Below, one piece after another: positions 10,075-19,768 of a stretch of 34,000 bases of DNA (position 1 is its first letter; each line of letters opens with the position of its first letter). The notes beneath the pieces were generated by a model. It had not been told where the DNA came from and did not search any database. It worked only from the letters and a program-made list of their open reading frames with translations. The position numbers and the translations under genes are program-made. Where the stretch lies: contig CAUYUJ010000336.1 of NCBI GenBank assembly GCA_963575745.1, forward strand, positions 1,125,247 to 1,159,246, given 5' to 3'. Origin of the DNA: Prorocentrum cordatum (Eukaryota; Sar; Dinophyceae; Prorocentrales; Prorocentraceae).

Positions 10075-11425
10075 CGGGTTAGAGGTCAATCGGCCTCCGC
10101 CCCACCCACCCACCCACCCACCTCTCGACGGGGGAACTATTTATTTTTTATGTAACTGACGTTGAATTGACAGTCGATGCTGCCTGTTTAAAATAGCTCG
10201 CCACTAGTTACATGTGACTGACCGTGCGTGTCGTATAAACGGCCGTCATTTGTTCGAGGCAACTGGCGATGAACGAACAGTAATGACGGAGAAATACCTT
10301 GAACTGACGGACCGTTAATGGTAACCCACCGTGGTTTACCTTGGACGGACGTTCGGATCAAGGTAACTCCCCGTCAACTGCCTTCGACTGACTGCCAATG
10401 ACGTTAAATGGCGGTCAATAGCATGTAACTCACCCGGCGGGTTAGAACCAACTCTGCCTCCGTCCCGCCCCCACCCCGTCGCCCGCCAAACCCGGGAAGT
10501 ATCCGTACCTGACGCTCAGTCAGTTAAGCAACTGACGGTGTGATTTACCTGCAACTGGCGGTGAATGTGTTACCTGTACTTGACGGTACTTGCCTGAACG
10601 TTAGTGAAAGGTAACAGACTGTGAAAAGGCCAGTACCTCTACCTGGCGGACAGGTACTGGGTAAGTGGCAGTGACTTACCTTTAACTGGCCGTCAGGTAT
10701 CCTAAACTGATCGCATGTTGCAAGTGAAACGACGTCAATTACACTTAGATGGCGGTCAATTAAAATGAACCTGGCCGTTTGATGAAACTTGTTACCGATA
10801 AATTATCATGAGCTAGCGACCAATCAAAAAAACCATATCTGCGAATTACGTTAACCATTGCTACGGTGAACTGACCGTCTGTAACCTTTAATTGACGCGG
10901 CGAGCGAGTAGCTCGGCCTCCCGCCCTCCTTCCTTTCCCCCACCCCACCTGGGAGCTACCTTTCGACGACTTGGTTCAAGGAAACTGACATTCAACTAAA
11001 GCTAACACAATCAATTACCTTGAACAGACAATTTGTGCAAACAAGAATTAACCGCCAACGTCCCTTGCTCTGACCGTGAAATAAAAAGAGATGACGGCGA
11101 AATACCTTTTACACACCGCCAGATAACGGCACCTAACTGTTAGGCGGTCGATTGAATTTAACTGGCGGTCAATTGCAAGCAACTCATATTCGGATATCTT
11201 TTGCTGACGGACAGCTACCTTTCACTGCGCGTCGGTTACCTCTAACTGACTGTGGGTTACCTTGGCCCACGTTGTTACAAATAGACCGCAAGGTATGACC
11301 TATAACTGACCGTCAGCCACCTTGACCTGACAATGCATTGATGGTAATTCACACTGCAGGTTGGAGGTAACTCGGCCTCCGCCACGCCACCCACCTCGTA
11401 GCCCACCCCGCGCGGGAATTACCTT
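10075..11425 (+). repeat. Higher-order cassette GGCCTCCGCCCCACCC, four direct copies
   Basis: A longer cassette (GGTTAGAGGTAACTCGGCCTCCGCC, then a CCCACC-rich run, then GGGAACTACCTTTCGACG or similar) occurs with its GCCTCC at about 10093, 10456, 10915 and 11373. The spacings of about 363, 459 and 458 show a higher-order period inside the degenerate repeat field. The first copy carries a pure CCCACC-type run at 10099-10122. Confidence 0.6.
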
Positions 11426-11579
11426 CCATTGACATTCCGTTAAGGCTTACTGACAATCAAATACGAGTAATCCACCACCAATTACCTCAGACTGACCGCC
11501 AAATGTCTGCTGACCGTCAATTAAAGGCAACTGGCGGCGGGGTACCTCGAACTGATTGCGGCCCCAAACCACACGAGAA

Positions 11580-12138
11580 TCAGGAACTAAACGGGTGAAC
11601 GTTGGAACCCCCATACATCCCCACGCGCTTGGTTCCCGATACTCGAGAGGCCTAAAGCCCAGCCCCCGGCCAACCGGATGCTGGGAACTAGCGGGTGAAC
11701 ATGTGGACCCCCATTGAACGGTCACCTGCTGGGGCCCCGATGGTCGGGAGGCCCCTGGCAGGCCCAAGGCCTCCCGAGTACTGAGACCCAACGGGTGAAC
11801 ATCTGGGACCCCCCGAAATGTTCCTTCGGTGGGTTCCCAGCGCTCGACGGGCCCAGGGCCAAGCCCTGGGCCTCCCGAGCATTGGGATCACAGCGGGTGG
11901 ACACCTGGAACCCCTGAGATTTTCGCACGCTTGGTTCCAGACGCTCGGGGAGCCCAGGGCCAAGCGCCTGGCCCCCCGACTATTGGGAACCAAGAGGGTG
12001 AACATGAGGACCCCCTTTAAGTGTTCACCTGCGTGGTTCCTGATGCTGGTGAAACCCAGGGCCAAGACCTGGCCGTCCCGAATACTGGGAACCAAACGCG
12101 TGAACAATTTGACCCCCTAAATGTTCACCCGCTTGGTG
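11580..12138 (+). repeat. 101-bp tandem array with internal inverted repeats, about 5.5 copies
   Basis: With CGGGTGAAC as phase mark, copies begin near 11592, 11692, 11792, 11894, 11995 and 12097. Each unit reads CGGGTGAACAT, GGACCCCC, ATGTTCACCCG, TTGGTTCCCGATGCTCGGG, AGGCCCAGGGCCAAGCC, CCGAGTACTGGGAACCAA. Two nested inverted repeats lie in each unit: GTGAACAT against ATGTTCAC, and GGCCCAGGGC against GCCCTGGGCC around a CAA loop (clearest near 11850-11872). The sequence is unlike the surrounding TGACSGTCA repeats. Confidence 0.88.
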
Positions 12139-12689
12139 AGTTACCTTTGCGGGCCGTCTGTTGCAACTAACAATGGATTGCCAACAACTGGCCGTCAATT
12201 GAAAACCGTCTCTGACGGAGGGTTACGTTTACCTGAAGGTCGGTTAAGAGTAAGTGGCAATCAATTCCTCATAACTGGTGGTAGGTTACCTTTAGCTGAC
12301 CGCCATCTGAAGGTAACTGACGGAAGGGTACCTTTAAGTTACCGTCAAAGGATTACTGACGGTGGGTGACCTTTAACTGGCCGTCAGTCTGATTGGCCGT
12401 CAGCCAAAAGTAACTGACAATCATCTAAAGATAACTGGCGGTGGCCTCTGAATGGCCGTAAATCAAAAATAGTTGGCGGTGGGCTCCCTCTAATTCAAGG
12501 TGAGTTAGGAGACGTAAAATGACGTCAATTTCAAATAATTGTCGGTAATTTGTTGTTGGACGGGTCGACGTCGGGTTGCCTTAATTGACAGCAATTTCAA
12601 AGGTAATTGTTAGTGATTTACCTTTAGATGCCCGTCATGTGAATTTCAACCCACCGTCAATCAAATATTACTCACGGAAAACTGCAGGG

Positions 12690-13540
12690 CTTCACGCAAT
12701 ATGGGCTGCTTCTGGTCAGAAAACTGATCTACGCGGACGACGCCCTCGAGGTAGGCACAAACGCAAGTTTGCGAGCGCGCTCATGAGTTGCATCGGAGAA
12801 GCAAGACAACATTACGGCTTGACGTTCAACTGGGACAAGATCGAGGCCGTGCCCATTCGGTGCCAGACCGCGCCCACTAAACCCGGCGGCGCAACGGTGC
12901 CGTGCAAGGAGAGTGTGGTATATTTGGGCGGCCTCCTGACTGCCAGCGGCGGGAGCGGCCCCTAGCTGAGGAGACACTTGGCATGGCCACGGCAGATTTC
13001 ACAACGCTGTGCAAGGTTCGGGAACACTGCGATACTCCATTGCATAAGAAGATGAGAATATTTGAAACATGCCTTGTATTCAAACTCATGTATTGTATGA
13101 ACACCGTGTGGCTCAACAAGGCCGAGACCAATAAGCTGGACGCTTTCCAAGCATGGTGCCCGCGAAAAACTTCTGGCAGAGGGCATTCACACTATTATAA
13201 TCGTATCACCAACGAGTCCGTGCGCACGACCTGTGGCTGCGGAAAACTGAGCCCTCTGCTGGCATACAAACAATTGGTCCTGATCGGAGATGTGGCGCGA
13301 CGACCGGATTGTAGCGCTGGGAGACGTTGCGTTTTCTCGCCAAGGAGCTGCGCCTTAGCCTTAGCCTTAGCCCGCCCGCGGGGTCCTCGCACGCGTGGCA
13401 GGCCAAGGAACACTTAGAACCAGCGCGTCTACGACGTGGCATGCCAGGCAGCAGGTGAACAAAGTTCTCTATAACAACTATTGGAAGGACCAGCGCGCGA
13501 GTGGCGCTCAGCTGCTAGGCATTTCTGATTCGACGCGCCA
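12690..13540 (+). pseudogene. Decayed non-LTR (LINE) reverse transcriptase, C-terminal half
   Basis: Protein pieces appear in successive frames. LIYADDALEVG at about 12724 holds the YADD catalytic box of reverse transcriptase. The frame changes, then ARQHYGLTFNWDKIEA and VVYLGGLLTASG follow. After a stop and another shift come ATADFTTLCKVREHCDTP, FETCLVFKLMYCMNTVWLNK, RITNESVRTTCGCGKLSPLL and RGRPRNT. An in-frame TAG stands where Trp is expected, then QRVYDVACQAAGE and a further shifted YNNYWKDQRASG. This order is that of the RT thumb and C-terminal tail of LINE elements common in dinoflagellates. At least three frameshifts and several stops show it is dead. The N-terminal RT half, endonuclease and ORF1 are absent. 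Both ends abut TGACSGTCA repeats, so it inserted into that domain or was enclosed by its growth. Confidence 0.85.
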
Positions 13541-13856
13541 GCCTAGTGCCGCGTGCATGCGCCTTTCCCATGCCAATGCTCCGCAGACGTGCACGGCTCG
13601 CTCTCTGCCTGTATCTCTCGATCTCTTCCACGGGCAACTACAAACAAATGACCGTCAAGCAAGTGTAACTGACAGTGGGTGACCGCTACCTGACAAACAC
13701 GTAAAAGTAACTGAGCTTGAGCCAAGAGTAGCGGACGGTCAATAAAGGTAACCTGACGTTACATCTTTTTTTTACTGGCCGTCAATTCACTGCAAGTGAA
13801 CTTGTTGTACCTCACCGACAAGTAAAGGTAACTGACCGCGACGTCATGTTAAACTT

Positions 13857-13912
13857 CCAGGTGGGGCGGGGGGCCACGGCGGAGGCCGTTTTACCTCTGA
13901 CCCGCTGGGCAA
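13857..13912 (-). repeat. Inverted copy of the higher-order cassette
   Basis: The reverse complement reads AGCGGGTCAGAGGTAAAACG, then GCCTCCGCC and CCCCGCCCCACCT, matching the cassettes at 10.1-11.4 kb in opposite orientation. It lies on the far side of the LINE relic. Confidence 0.55.
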
Positions 13913-14299
13913 GCTACCTTTCGCTGACGACCAGTTCAAGGTGACTGACGGTCAACTCCAGGTACCCCGTGGGTGACCTTCAACTGACGACCAGTGAGAT
14001 ACCTTCAACTCACGGCGCGCGCAGGGCAACTCACGGCGAATGACCTCGAATCCAACGTCAGGCACAAGCAACTCATCGTGATTTGCGCTGAAGTGACGGC
14101 GCGTGGGTCAACTTGTGCTCACCGTGAACCAAAAATAACTTTCTCACCGTCAATTAAGAGAAACCCACCGTGAGCTACAACAAACCCAACGTGGGTTAAA
14201 GGCAAGTCACGCAACCACCCTCCCTGCGCGTGAGCCAGATCGCCGACGTGCGCATGTCCACCCGACCAACCCGATGCGAAACCGCCCGCCCGTTACGGT

Positions 14300-15440
14300 C
14301 GTCGCGATCTGGCAATACAAATCTGGATATGGATGAGCCCGAATGCGGGAGGAACTGAACACGAGTCTGATTGTGAGCGGGTCTGAACATGAATAAATAT
14401 GAGCGCGTATGAGTTTGAATGAGACTCTGTAGGAGTGGGGCTGGACTGCAAAGTAATGTGAGTGAGTGGGTTGGCGTACGAGTGACAGTCTGAATGAGTG
14501 TGAGTATTCCAGAGTCTGGATCAAAGCGGTCGAGAAAAAGTGGGTCAAGTATGAATTAGCAAGAATGTTGGAGGGTATGGGTAAGAGCGGGCATGAACGG
14601 GCGTGAGCCTGAGAATGGACTAACGGGAACGAATGAATCTGGGTGTGAATGCGTACGGGTATGTGCGTGGCAGATAACGTGTGGGCACATTCATGGGAAA
14701 AACGGTACATCATGAATAGGTCTGGCTACACGTGCCTGAGAACCTGGTTACGACTTACCTTACTGGGCAGAGGTGAACACGAGTGTGGGCATCGGGGATC
14801 TTCTGACCAAGGTCTGTCCAGACCCAGGTCAATCAACCCTTGCAGAATCCTGCAAGATCCTGCACCCAAACCCGGGTCAATGCGAAGAATCCTGCAAGAT
14901 CCTGCAGGCTCCTGCAGCCAAACCCGGGTCAGTAAGCACCTGGCCCTGAAGGATCCTGCAAAATCTGCCGCTCTGGCTGACCCCTGTTTGCATTGACCCC
15001 CGTCTCAAAGCTCCCGAGGGCAAGTCCGGGTATGAAGACTGGTACGACTGACAAACCGTGGGCGAGCCTGGTTCCAAGCGGATCAGGTCATGGGTGGGTC
15101 TCAATGCGTGGCTGGGTGGGAGTTTGTCGGGGTGTGCGTGGGTCTGGGTGTGAGCAGCTGGCTGCGAGCGGGGCCGACTTTGAGTGGGAGTGTACATGAA
15201 CAGCTAGGTAGAAATGGGATTGAGTTCAAGATTATCTGAATATGGCTGGGACGAAATGTGAGTGGGTCTGATTGTCTGGGGGACGTCTAATATGAATATG
15301 CGCAGCATTTGGTATGAGTGTATCTGACTCTTGGTGAACCAGGGTATGCGACCATGGTTACGGGTGGGTCTGAACGGGAGGGAGTCTGAGTATGGGCGAC
15401 TGAGAATGACTGACTGGGCCTGCGTAGGAGAGTTTCGGGG
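14300..15440 (+). repeat. Degenerate GAGTGTGGGTCTGAATGTGA tract
   Basis: Words such as GAGTGGGTCTGA, GTATGAGTGT, GGTCTGAACATGAA and TGAGTATGGGCGA recur without a fixed period. Frames across it, such as minus 14207-14713, are Ser/His/Thr-rich repeat translations. The tract is interrupted at about 14770-15030 by different sequence. Confidence 0.6.
14836..14970 (+). repeat. GAATCCTGCAAGATCCTGCA short tandem repeat
   Basis: A 20-base word occurs at 14845 and again at 14887, each followed closely by CCAAACCCGGGTCA. A third, weaker copy (AAGGATCCTGCAAAATC) lies near 14949. The spacing of the first two is 42 bases. Confidence 0.75.
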
Positions 15441-15779
15441 TATCCGCCATCGTGCCACAAGCCTTGAGTGGGGTGTCCTCATGTCCTTTCGAGTTCTCTG
15501 TGCTCTGCATGTTGAGTGCTCTCTATGTCTCTATGGGGCCCACGCCCACGAGTTCCGATAAGTTGTGTCGCTCTCGCGCTTTCGCGGTCTCGGGGGCACC
15601 CGCGGAACTTCAGAAGCCGTTTGCTATTCTACACTTCCAACATGGCCAATGATTGCCTGGGCTCGTCCTGGGCCTCTCCCTGGCGCCCATGAATGCCCTG
15701 GGGGCTGGCCCAAACGGTCCTAATCGAAAATGCCGGGGATTCCTATGATTTCAGCATGCCCTGCCTTCCGGTATTGGGA

Positions 15780-16220
15780 GCATCCAGGATGGTCCAAGAG
15801 GCCCCAGAATATCGCTCACGACGGTCCTCGAGGCCCCCAAGACGGCTCCAAGAGGGGCCCCAAAGAGAGAACCCGAACTTACATGTCGAGCCCTTGGACC
15901 CAAGAGACATCCGAAACGCCGACAAGCCCCCGAGAGACTCAAATGGGCTTCTATAAGGCCTTGTCTGCACGACCCAAGCTCGGTGGCGAGATGGGCCGAC
16001 GGCGCCCCCGTGGCCTGTCAGAGGGGTCTTGGCGTGCCAAGGTCAAGACGCTGCTGACCCTTCCAAAAAGTTCTTAGTGGGCTTCGGTCAAACCCGCTGG
16101 TCACCAGGAAACGACCACTAAAGGTATATCCCATTGGCCGTTCCGCCAAAGATGGCTCCCAAAGGGTCTTCAAGACCGTGAAGGTGTGCCAAGATGGCAT
16201 CCGAGACAGTCCCAAGACGG
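15780..16220 (-). repeat. CCAAGAGGCCCC-type degenerate repeats (opposite orientation to 7-kb block)
   Basis: CATCCAGGATGGTCCAAGAGGCCCC, CGAGGCCCCCAAGACGGCTCC and CCAAGATGGC words are the reverse complement of the CTTGGGGCCTC family at 7000-7860. The segment 15441-15779 just before it holds no supported gene. Confidence 0.55.
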
Positions 16221-16669
16221 TTAATGTCCCACCCATTTCTAGCGAAACAACGCAAATAGAGCGCCGCAAACGAGTCGCAAACAAACGCAAACTAAAGTGT
16301 GGACACGCCTCGCACCCTCTTCCAATCGCACGCATCCGCGGGCGCCTGTAGTACACGACGTGATCGGGCGCGAGAGCTGGAACGGATCGGCGCCTCTCGT
16401 AGTTTCGTACGCCTCGCGGCAGCAATGCAGCCCGATGCGAGCTAAAGAAAACGCAAATGCCCAAAAAGGACGCTTCGACGGCCCCAGTGTCAGGCAGGCC
16501 TAGGAAGAAGATCAATCGTTCCAGAGGGTCCCATCCTTCAAAAGCGTTCTGGAGCGCTCCCAAAGCATTCCAGGACGCCCTGGGACGACCGATGAGCCAG
16601 ACACGTCCTCCAGATCCGCTGGCTCCCAAACATTATAGATTCAGTCTCATTTCGACCTGGTCTTCTTCC

Positions 16670-16745
16670 CACCGTCGTGCATTCCTCTTCCTCCTCCTCT
16701 TTCTTCTCCTTCCCCTCCGCCTCCTCCTCTTTCTCCTCATGAACA
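16670..16745 (+). repeat. CTCCTCCTC/TTCTCC polypyrimidine tract
   Basis: A nearly pure pyrimidine stretch on the plus strand. The interval 16221-16845 around it has no supported gene. Confidence 0.7.
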
Positions 16746-16845
16746 ACTTCTCCCTGTCGCATCCCAAAGTTAATCTGAAGGGCGGGGCGGGCGTTTCGCC
16801 TGAGATGCCCTTACCACGTATGGGCCTGGTGCATAACAACTGACA

Positions 16846-17282
16846 ACAGTTTCACGATTGGAGGGTGGGCCGCTTCCAAAAAGTGGCTCTCGGCCTACGC
16901 GCCGCGCACATTCTTGAAAACACATTGCAAGGGTTTCACGGATTGATGGCGGCCGTCTTCAAACTATGGCTCTCGCCTTAGCGCCACGTGCTTTCGTTTT
17001 AAAGTGTTGCCATAATTCCGCAGATTGAGGGCGGGTGGTTTTCAAAACATGGCTCTCACCTTAGCGCCGCGTACATTCGTTTCAACAATTGGCAAGCGCT
17101 TCACTGATTGAGGGCGGGTGGTTTTCAAGAAGTGGCTCTCGCCTTAGCGCCGCGCGTATTTGTTTTGCAAAAAAATATAGAGTTACAATTTAACGGATTG
17201 AGGGCGGTTCTTTTCAAAGCGTGGCGCTCGCCTTAGCGCCGCGCACATTCGTTTTGAACATTCGCAAGAGTTTCATTGATCC
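16846..17282 (+). repeat. 83-bp tandem repeat, five copies
   Basis: With GGCTCTCGCC as phase mark, copies lie at 16885, 16968, 17051, 17134 and 17223, so the spacing is 83, 83, 83 and 89. The unit is GATTGAGGGCGGGTGG, TTTTCAAAAC, ATGGCTCTCGCCTTAGCGCC, GCGCACATTCGTTTT, then a variable part with GCAAG and TTTCAC. The fifth interval is lengthened by an A-rich insert. A second, more diverged cluster lies at 33525-33815. Confidence 0.9.
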
Positions 17283-17805
17283 TCGTGGTTAGCATGCCAG
17301 AAGTTGTGCTTTGGAACGGTTCAAGATTGTCAGGGCGCAACAATTACGTCGGTTCGCGGTGCTGAAGTCCCGGGAATCGCGTTCTGGCACGATTCAGGAT
17401 CGCAATGACGCAATAATCAGACTGACTCGTTGCGTTGAAATGCTGAAAATGCTGCTTCGGCATGCTTCAGGATTTTCACACAACGGGGCAATTCCCACAG
17501 TAGAAATGAACCCTCTTAGGGGGCTTATAAAGAGGAAGCTTGGAGGGAGGGTCTATTCCAACATCGTTCATGGGTCCTGGATTCACACTGGTCCTCCTCC
17601 TTCCCCTCTTCCTCCTCCTTCTCGCTTTCCTCCTCATCCTCCTCGTCTTCCTCCTCCGCGGCGGGCCCCCTATTACCGCCCCGGAAACCTCAGATCCGGG
17701 CGAGCGCTGGCGGATGGCGGGTTATGGGGGGGGCAGCCGCGCCTGCGAGCCGCTGGCGTTGCAGCAGGAGAGCATCTGGCCGATGACCTGTGGCGCGCAC
17801 CACCA
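17283..17805. other. No supported gene; CTCCTCCTC tract
   Basis: A plus-strand frame from 17311 has a plausible-looking Arg/Leu-rich start but runs into Pro repeats encoded by the pyrimidine tract at about 17590-17665. I recognise no domain. Confidence 0.3.
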
Positions 17806-17960
17806 CGCCCGAGGATAGAGGACGACAAAACTGCATGAACATGACAACCCTTGGTGGACCGCGCGGAGTTCCGCCAGGCGGCTCCAGCGCAGATCCAATA
17901 AATCCGCGCGGACTGCCGAACAATTGTTTATGCTGTTTGTTCTTCTTCGAGGATAGGCAG
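17806..17960. repeat. Inverted-repeat element, family member 1 (MITE-like)
   Basis: The centre has near-mirror halves: ACCGCGCGGAGTTCCGCC against GGCGGCTCCAGCG and TCCGCGCGGAC. Outer arms AGGACGACAAAACTGCATGA and the reverse complement of the right end (AAGAAGAACAAACAGCATAA) agree at most positions. The 9-base direct repeat CGAGGATAG flanks the arms at 17810-17818 and 17948-17956 and may be a target-site duplication. Because the other family member extends past this point, the boundary is uncertain. Confidence 0.55.
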
Positions 17961-18189
17961 GGACAAGGGAAGGCAGAGCAAGATCGCATTGCGAAATCGG
18001 ATCGGATCCGGAACGGATCGGATCGCCAACGAATCGCGATGCAGCTCTTGCTGGCCTTGGCCAATGTCGGTGAACCGAGCCAAATAAAATCGAATCGGAA
18101 TCACGGGCCCAGCACGCGAATCGAATCGCAAGCTCGATCACGAGTGAAATATCAGTTGACATGCCAAGCGTCTCATCATAGCATTGCGG

Positions 18190-18990
18190 CATACTAGTAC
18201 CTCTGAGAGGCCCCAGTACTACCACAAGACGACTCCGAGAGCCCTCGGAGCCCCCCAAGGAACCCCAACAGGCCAACATCGCACCCAAAGAGTGGAATAC
18301 ATGATGTTTGCTGTCTCGCCCTTTCGCATCCGATGGGGCCTCTGAGGCCTCAAGATGGCCCCAAGATCCGCCACCGTGCCCTGAGGCACGAGTTGGAATG
18401 TCCTCAGGTCCTTGGACTTCCCCTTGAGCCTCAGTCCTCAATCCAGGAGAGTCTTTGAAGGGCCCGGGCCCCGAATTCACAAATCTCCTGGGGCTTGGCG
18501 CGTGCCCCCTCGGCCCTGGTGAGTGTTCCCGTATGACTCGTCGGGGCCAAGAGGGCCCCAAGGCGGGCCAAGAGGGCCCTAAGAGGCCCCAAAGAGGGCA
18601 CCGACTCGCCGAACGATCGCTCCAAGACCTCCAGATGGCTGCTAGACGGCCGAAAGTGCCCAAGGCGCCCCAAGAGCCCTCCAAGAGGCCAACCTACCAA
18701 GAGGGCCCGCAGAGGCCACAGTCACTGATGGTCCAAAGGCTTTTCCATGTTTCTGGGGTTCTTCACTTTTCCAGCATCTGAAGGCCCTAAAACGGTCCAA
18801 GAGGGCACCAAGCGGACCCACGAGGCGTGCTCTCGCCACAAGATACACCGCACCAGGCACCCAGGAGGTCCCACAAAGAGCCCACGAAACCATAAAAAAA
18901 ACCCTAAGAGGCATCAAAACTGCCTCCAGGAGGCCCCCGAGGGGCCTCGACGAATCTCAACGAGCATCCAAGAGGCCTCAGACCCGCAAC
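18190..18990 (-). repeat. CCAAGAGGCCCC-type degenerate repeats, long block
   Basis: GCCCCAAGAGGC, CAAGAGGGCCC, CCAAGACCTCC and AAGATGGCCCC words every 15-30 bases, C-rich on the plus strand. The long frame at 17722-18684 on the minus strand is a Gly/Leu/Trp translation of these repeats and of the inverted-repeat element. No gene is called here. Confidence 0.6.
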
Positions 18991-19074
18991 GCAGGCATTG
19001 TGGCGGGACGGCCCAAAGTCCATTAGATATCCCCAAACAGACAGTCCTCAAACCCTCACAACAGAAGATCTGCA

Positions 19075-19205
19075 AAGGCCTCCTCCTCGTCCTCGTTCTC
19101 CTCCTCTCCCCGTCCTCTTTTTCAGCCTCTTCATTATCCTCTTCCTCCTCGTCCTCATCCTAGTCCTCTTCCTCCTCCTGCTTCGCTTCGTTCTCCTCCT
19201 CATCC
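19075..19205 (+). repeat. CTCCTCGTCCTC polypyrimidine tract
   Basis: Long C/T-rich run with a few G. Plus-strand frames read poly-Leu/Ser and minus-strand frames poly-Arg. Confidence 0.75.
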
Positions 19206-19338
19206 TCATCACTTCTTCAAACTTCTTATCCGAACAACTCTCATGGGCATCGCTTCTGAGTGGCTTGTGGGACATGCGAAACGTCGAGAAAAGATCCTCA
19301 CGGTCTGAATCAACACAATGAGCCTGGAGAAGGGCCAA

Positions 19339-19646
19339 GCCCGATGCAACCGCGTGAAGCGCAGGGCAACTTCATCCCCTCACATCTGCCGAGTCGCGGT
19401 ATTGATGAAGTTCGGGTTGGTACAACCTACTTTCCCGAGCCAGGCGGGGGAACTCGGATACGCCGCGGCCTTCCAGAAGGCAAGCCTCGCTGCCCGATGC
19501 AACCGCGTGAAGCGCAGGGCAGCTTCATCCCCTCACATCTGCCGAGTCGCAGGATTGATGAAGTTCGGGTTGGTACAACCTACTTTTCCCGAGCCAGGCG
19601 GGGGAACTCGGATGCGCCGCGATCTTCCAGAAGGCACGCCTCGCTG
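19339..19646 (+). repeat. 153-bp direct tandem duplication, two copies
   Basis: The first copy starts with GCCCGATGCAACCGCGTG at 19339 and the second at 19492. Each holds CATCTGCCGAGTCGC, GATGAAGTTCGGGTTGG, CCGAGCCAGGCGGGGGAACT and CTTCCAGAAGGCA. The copies differ by a few substitutions and by one extra T in a T-run (TTTCCC against TTTTCCC). That indel shifts the frame, so an encoded protein repeat is unlikely, although both copies read smoothly in two frames. Confidence 0.92.
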
Positions 19647-19680
19647 GAACCAGCTCTCGCGCTAGGCCACGGCCCGACTC

Positions 19681-19715
19681 TTCCTCCTCCTCCTCCTCCT
19701 CCTCCTCCTCCTCCT
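19681..19715 (+). repeat. (TCC)n microsatellite
   Basis: About eleven TCC units, uninterrupted after the first few bases. Confidence 0.9.
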
Positions 19716-19768
19716 AAACCTCCTCGTCACCCTCCTCATCCTCTTCCGCGTCGTCCGCGTCTCGTCCT

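Larger units (their letters stand above)
9540..14195. repeat. Domain of degenerate TGACSGTCA / GGTAACTGAC repeats
   Basis: For about 4.6 kb, minus two insertions, the same words recur in both orientations: TGACGGTCA, TGACCGTCA, TTACCTTTAACTGAC, GGTAACTGACGG, CCGTCAATT. Spacing is irregular, mostly 20-45 bases, and words on opposite strands alternate, so local inverted repeats are common. Open frames longer than 60 codons are almost absent between 9.9 and 11.4 kb, unlike the GC-rich flanks. A 101-bp tandem array (11580-12138) and a LINE relic (12690-13540) lie inside. Confidence 0.8.

Noticed and set aside
13700-13725. Second spliced-leader-like sequence on the minus strand (TTGGCTCAAG)
   Set aside because: The last 10 bases match DinoSL, but the rest needs gaps, it lies inside the TGACSGTCA repeats, and no gene follows.
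17722-18684. 320-codon minus-strand frame
   Set aside because: Spans the CCAAGAGGCCCC repeats and the inverted-repeat element; its composition follows the repeats.
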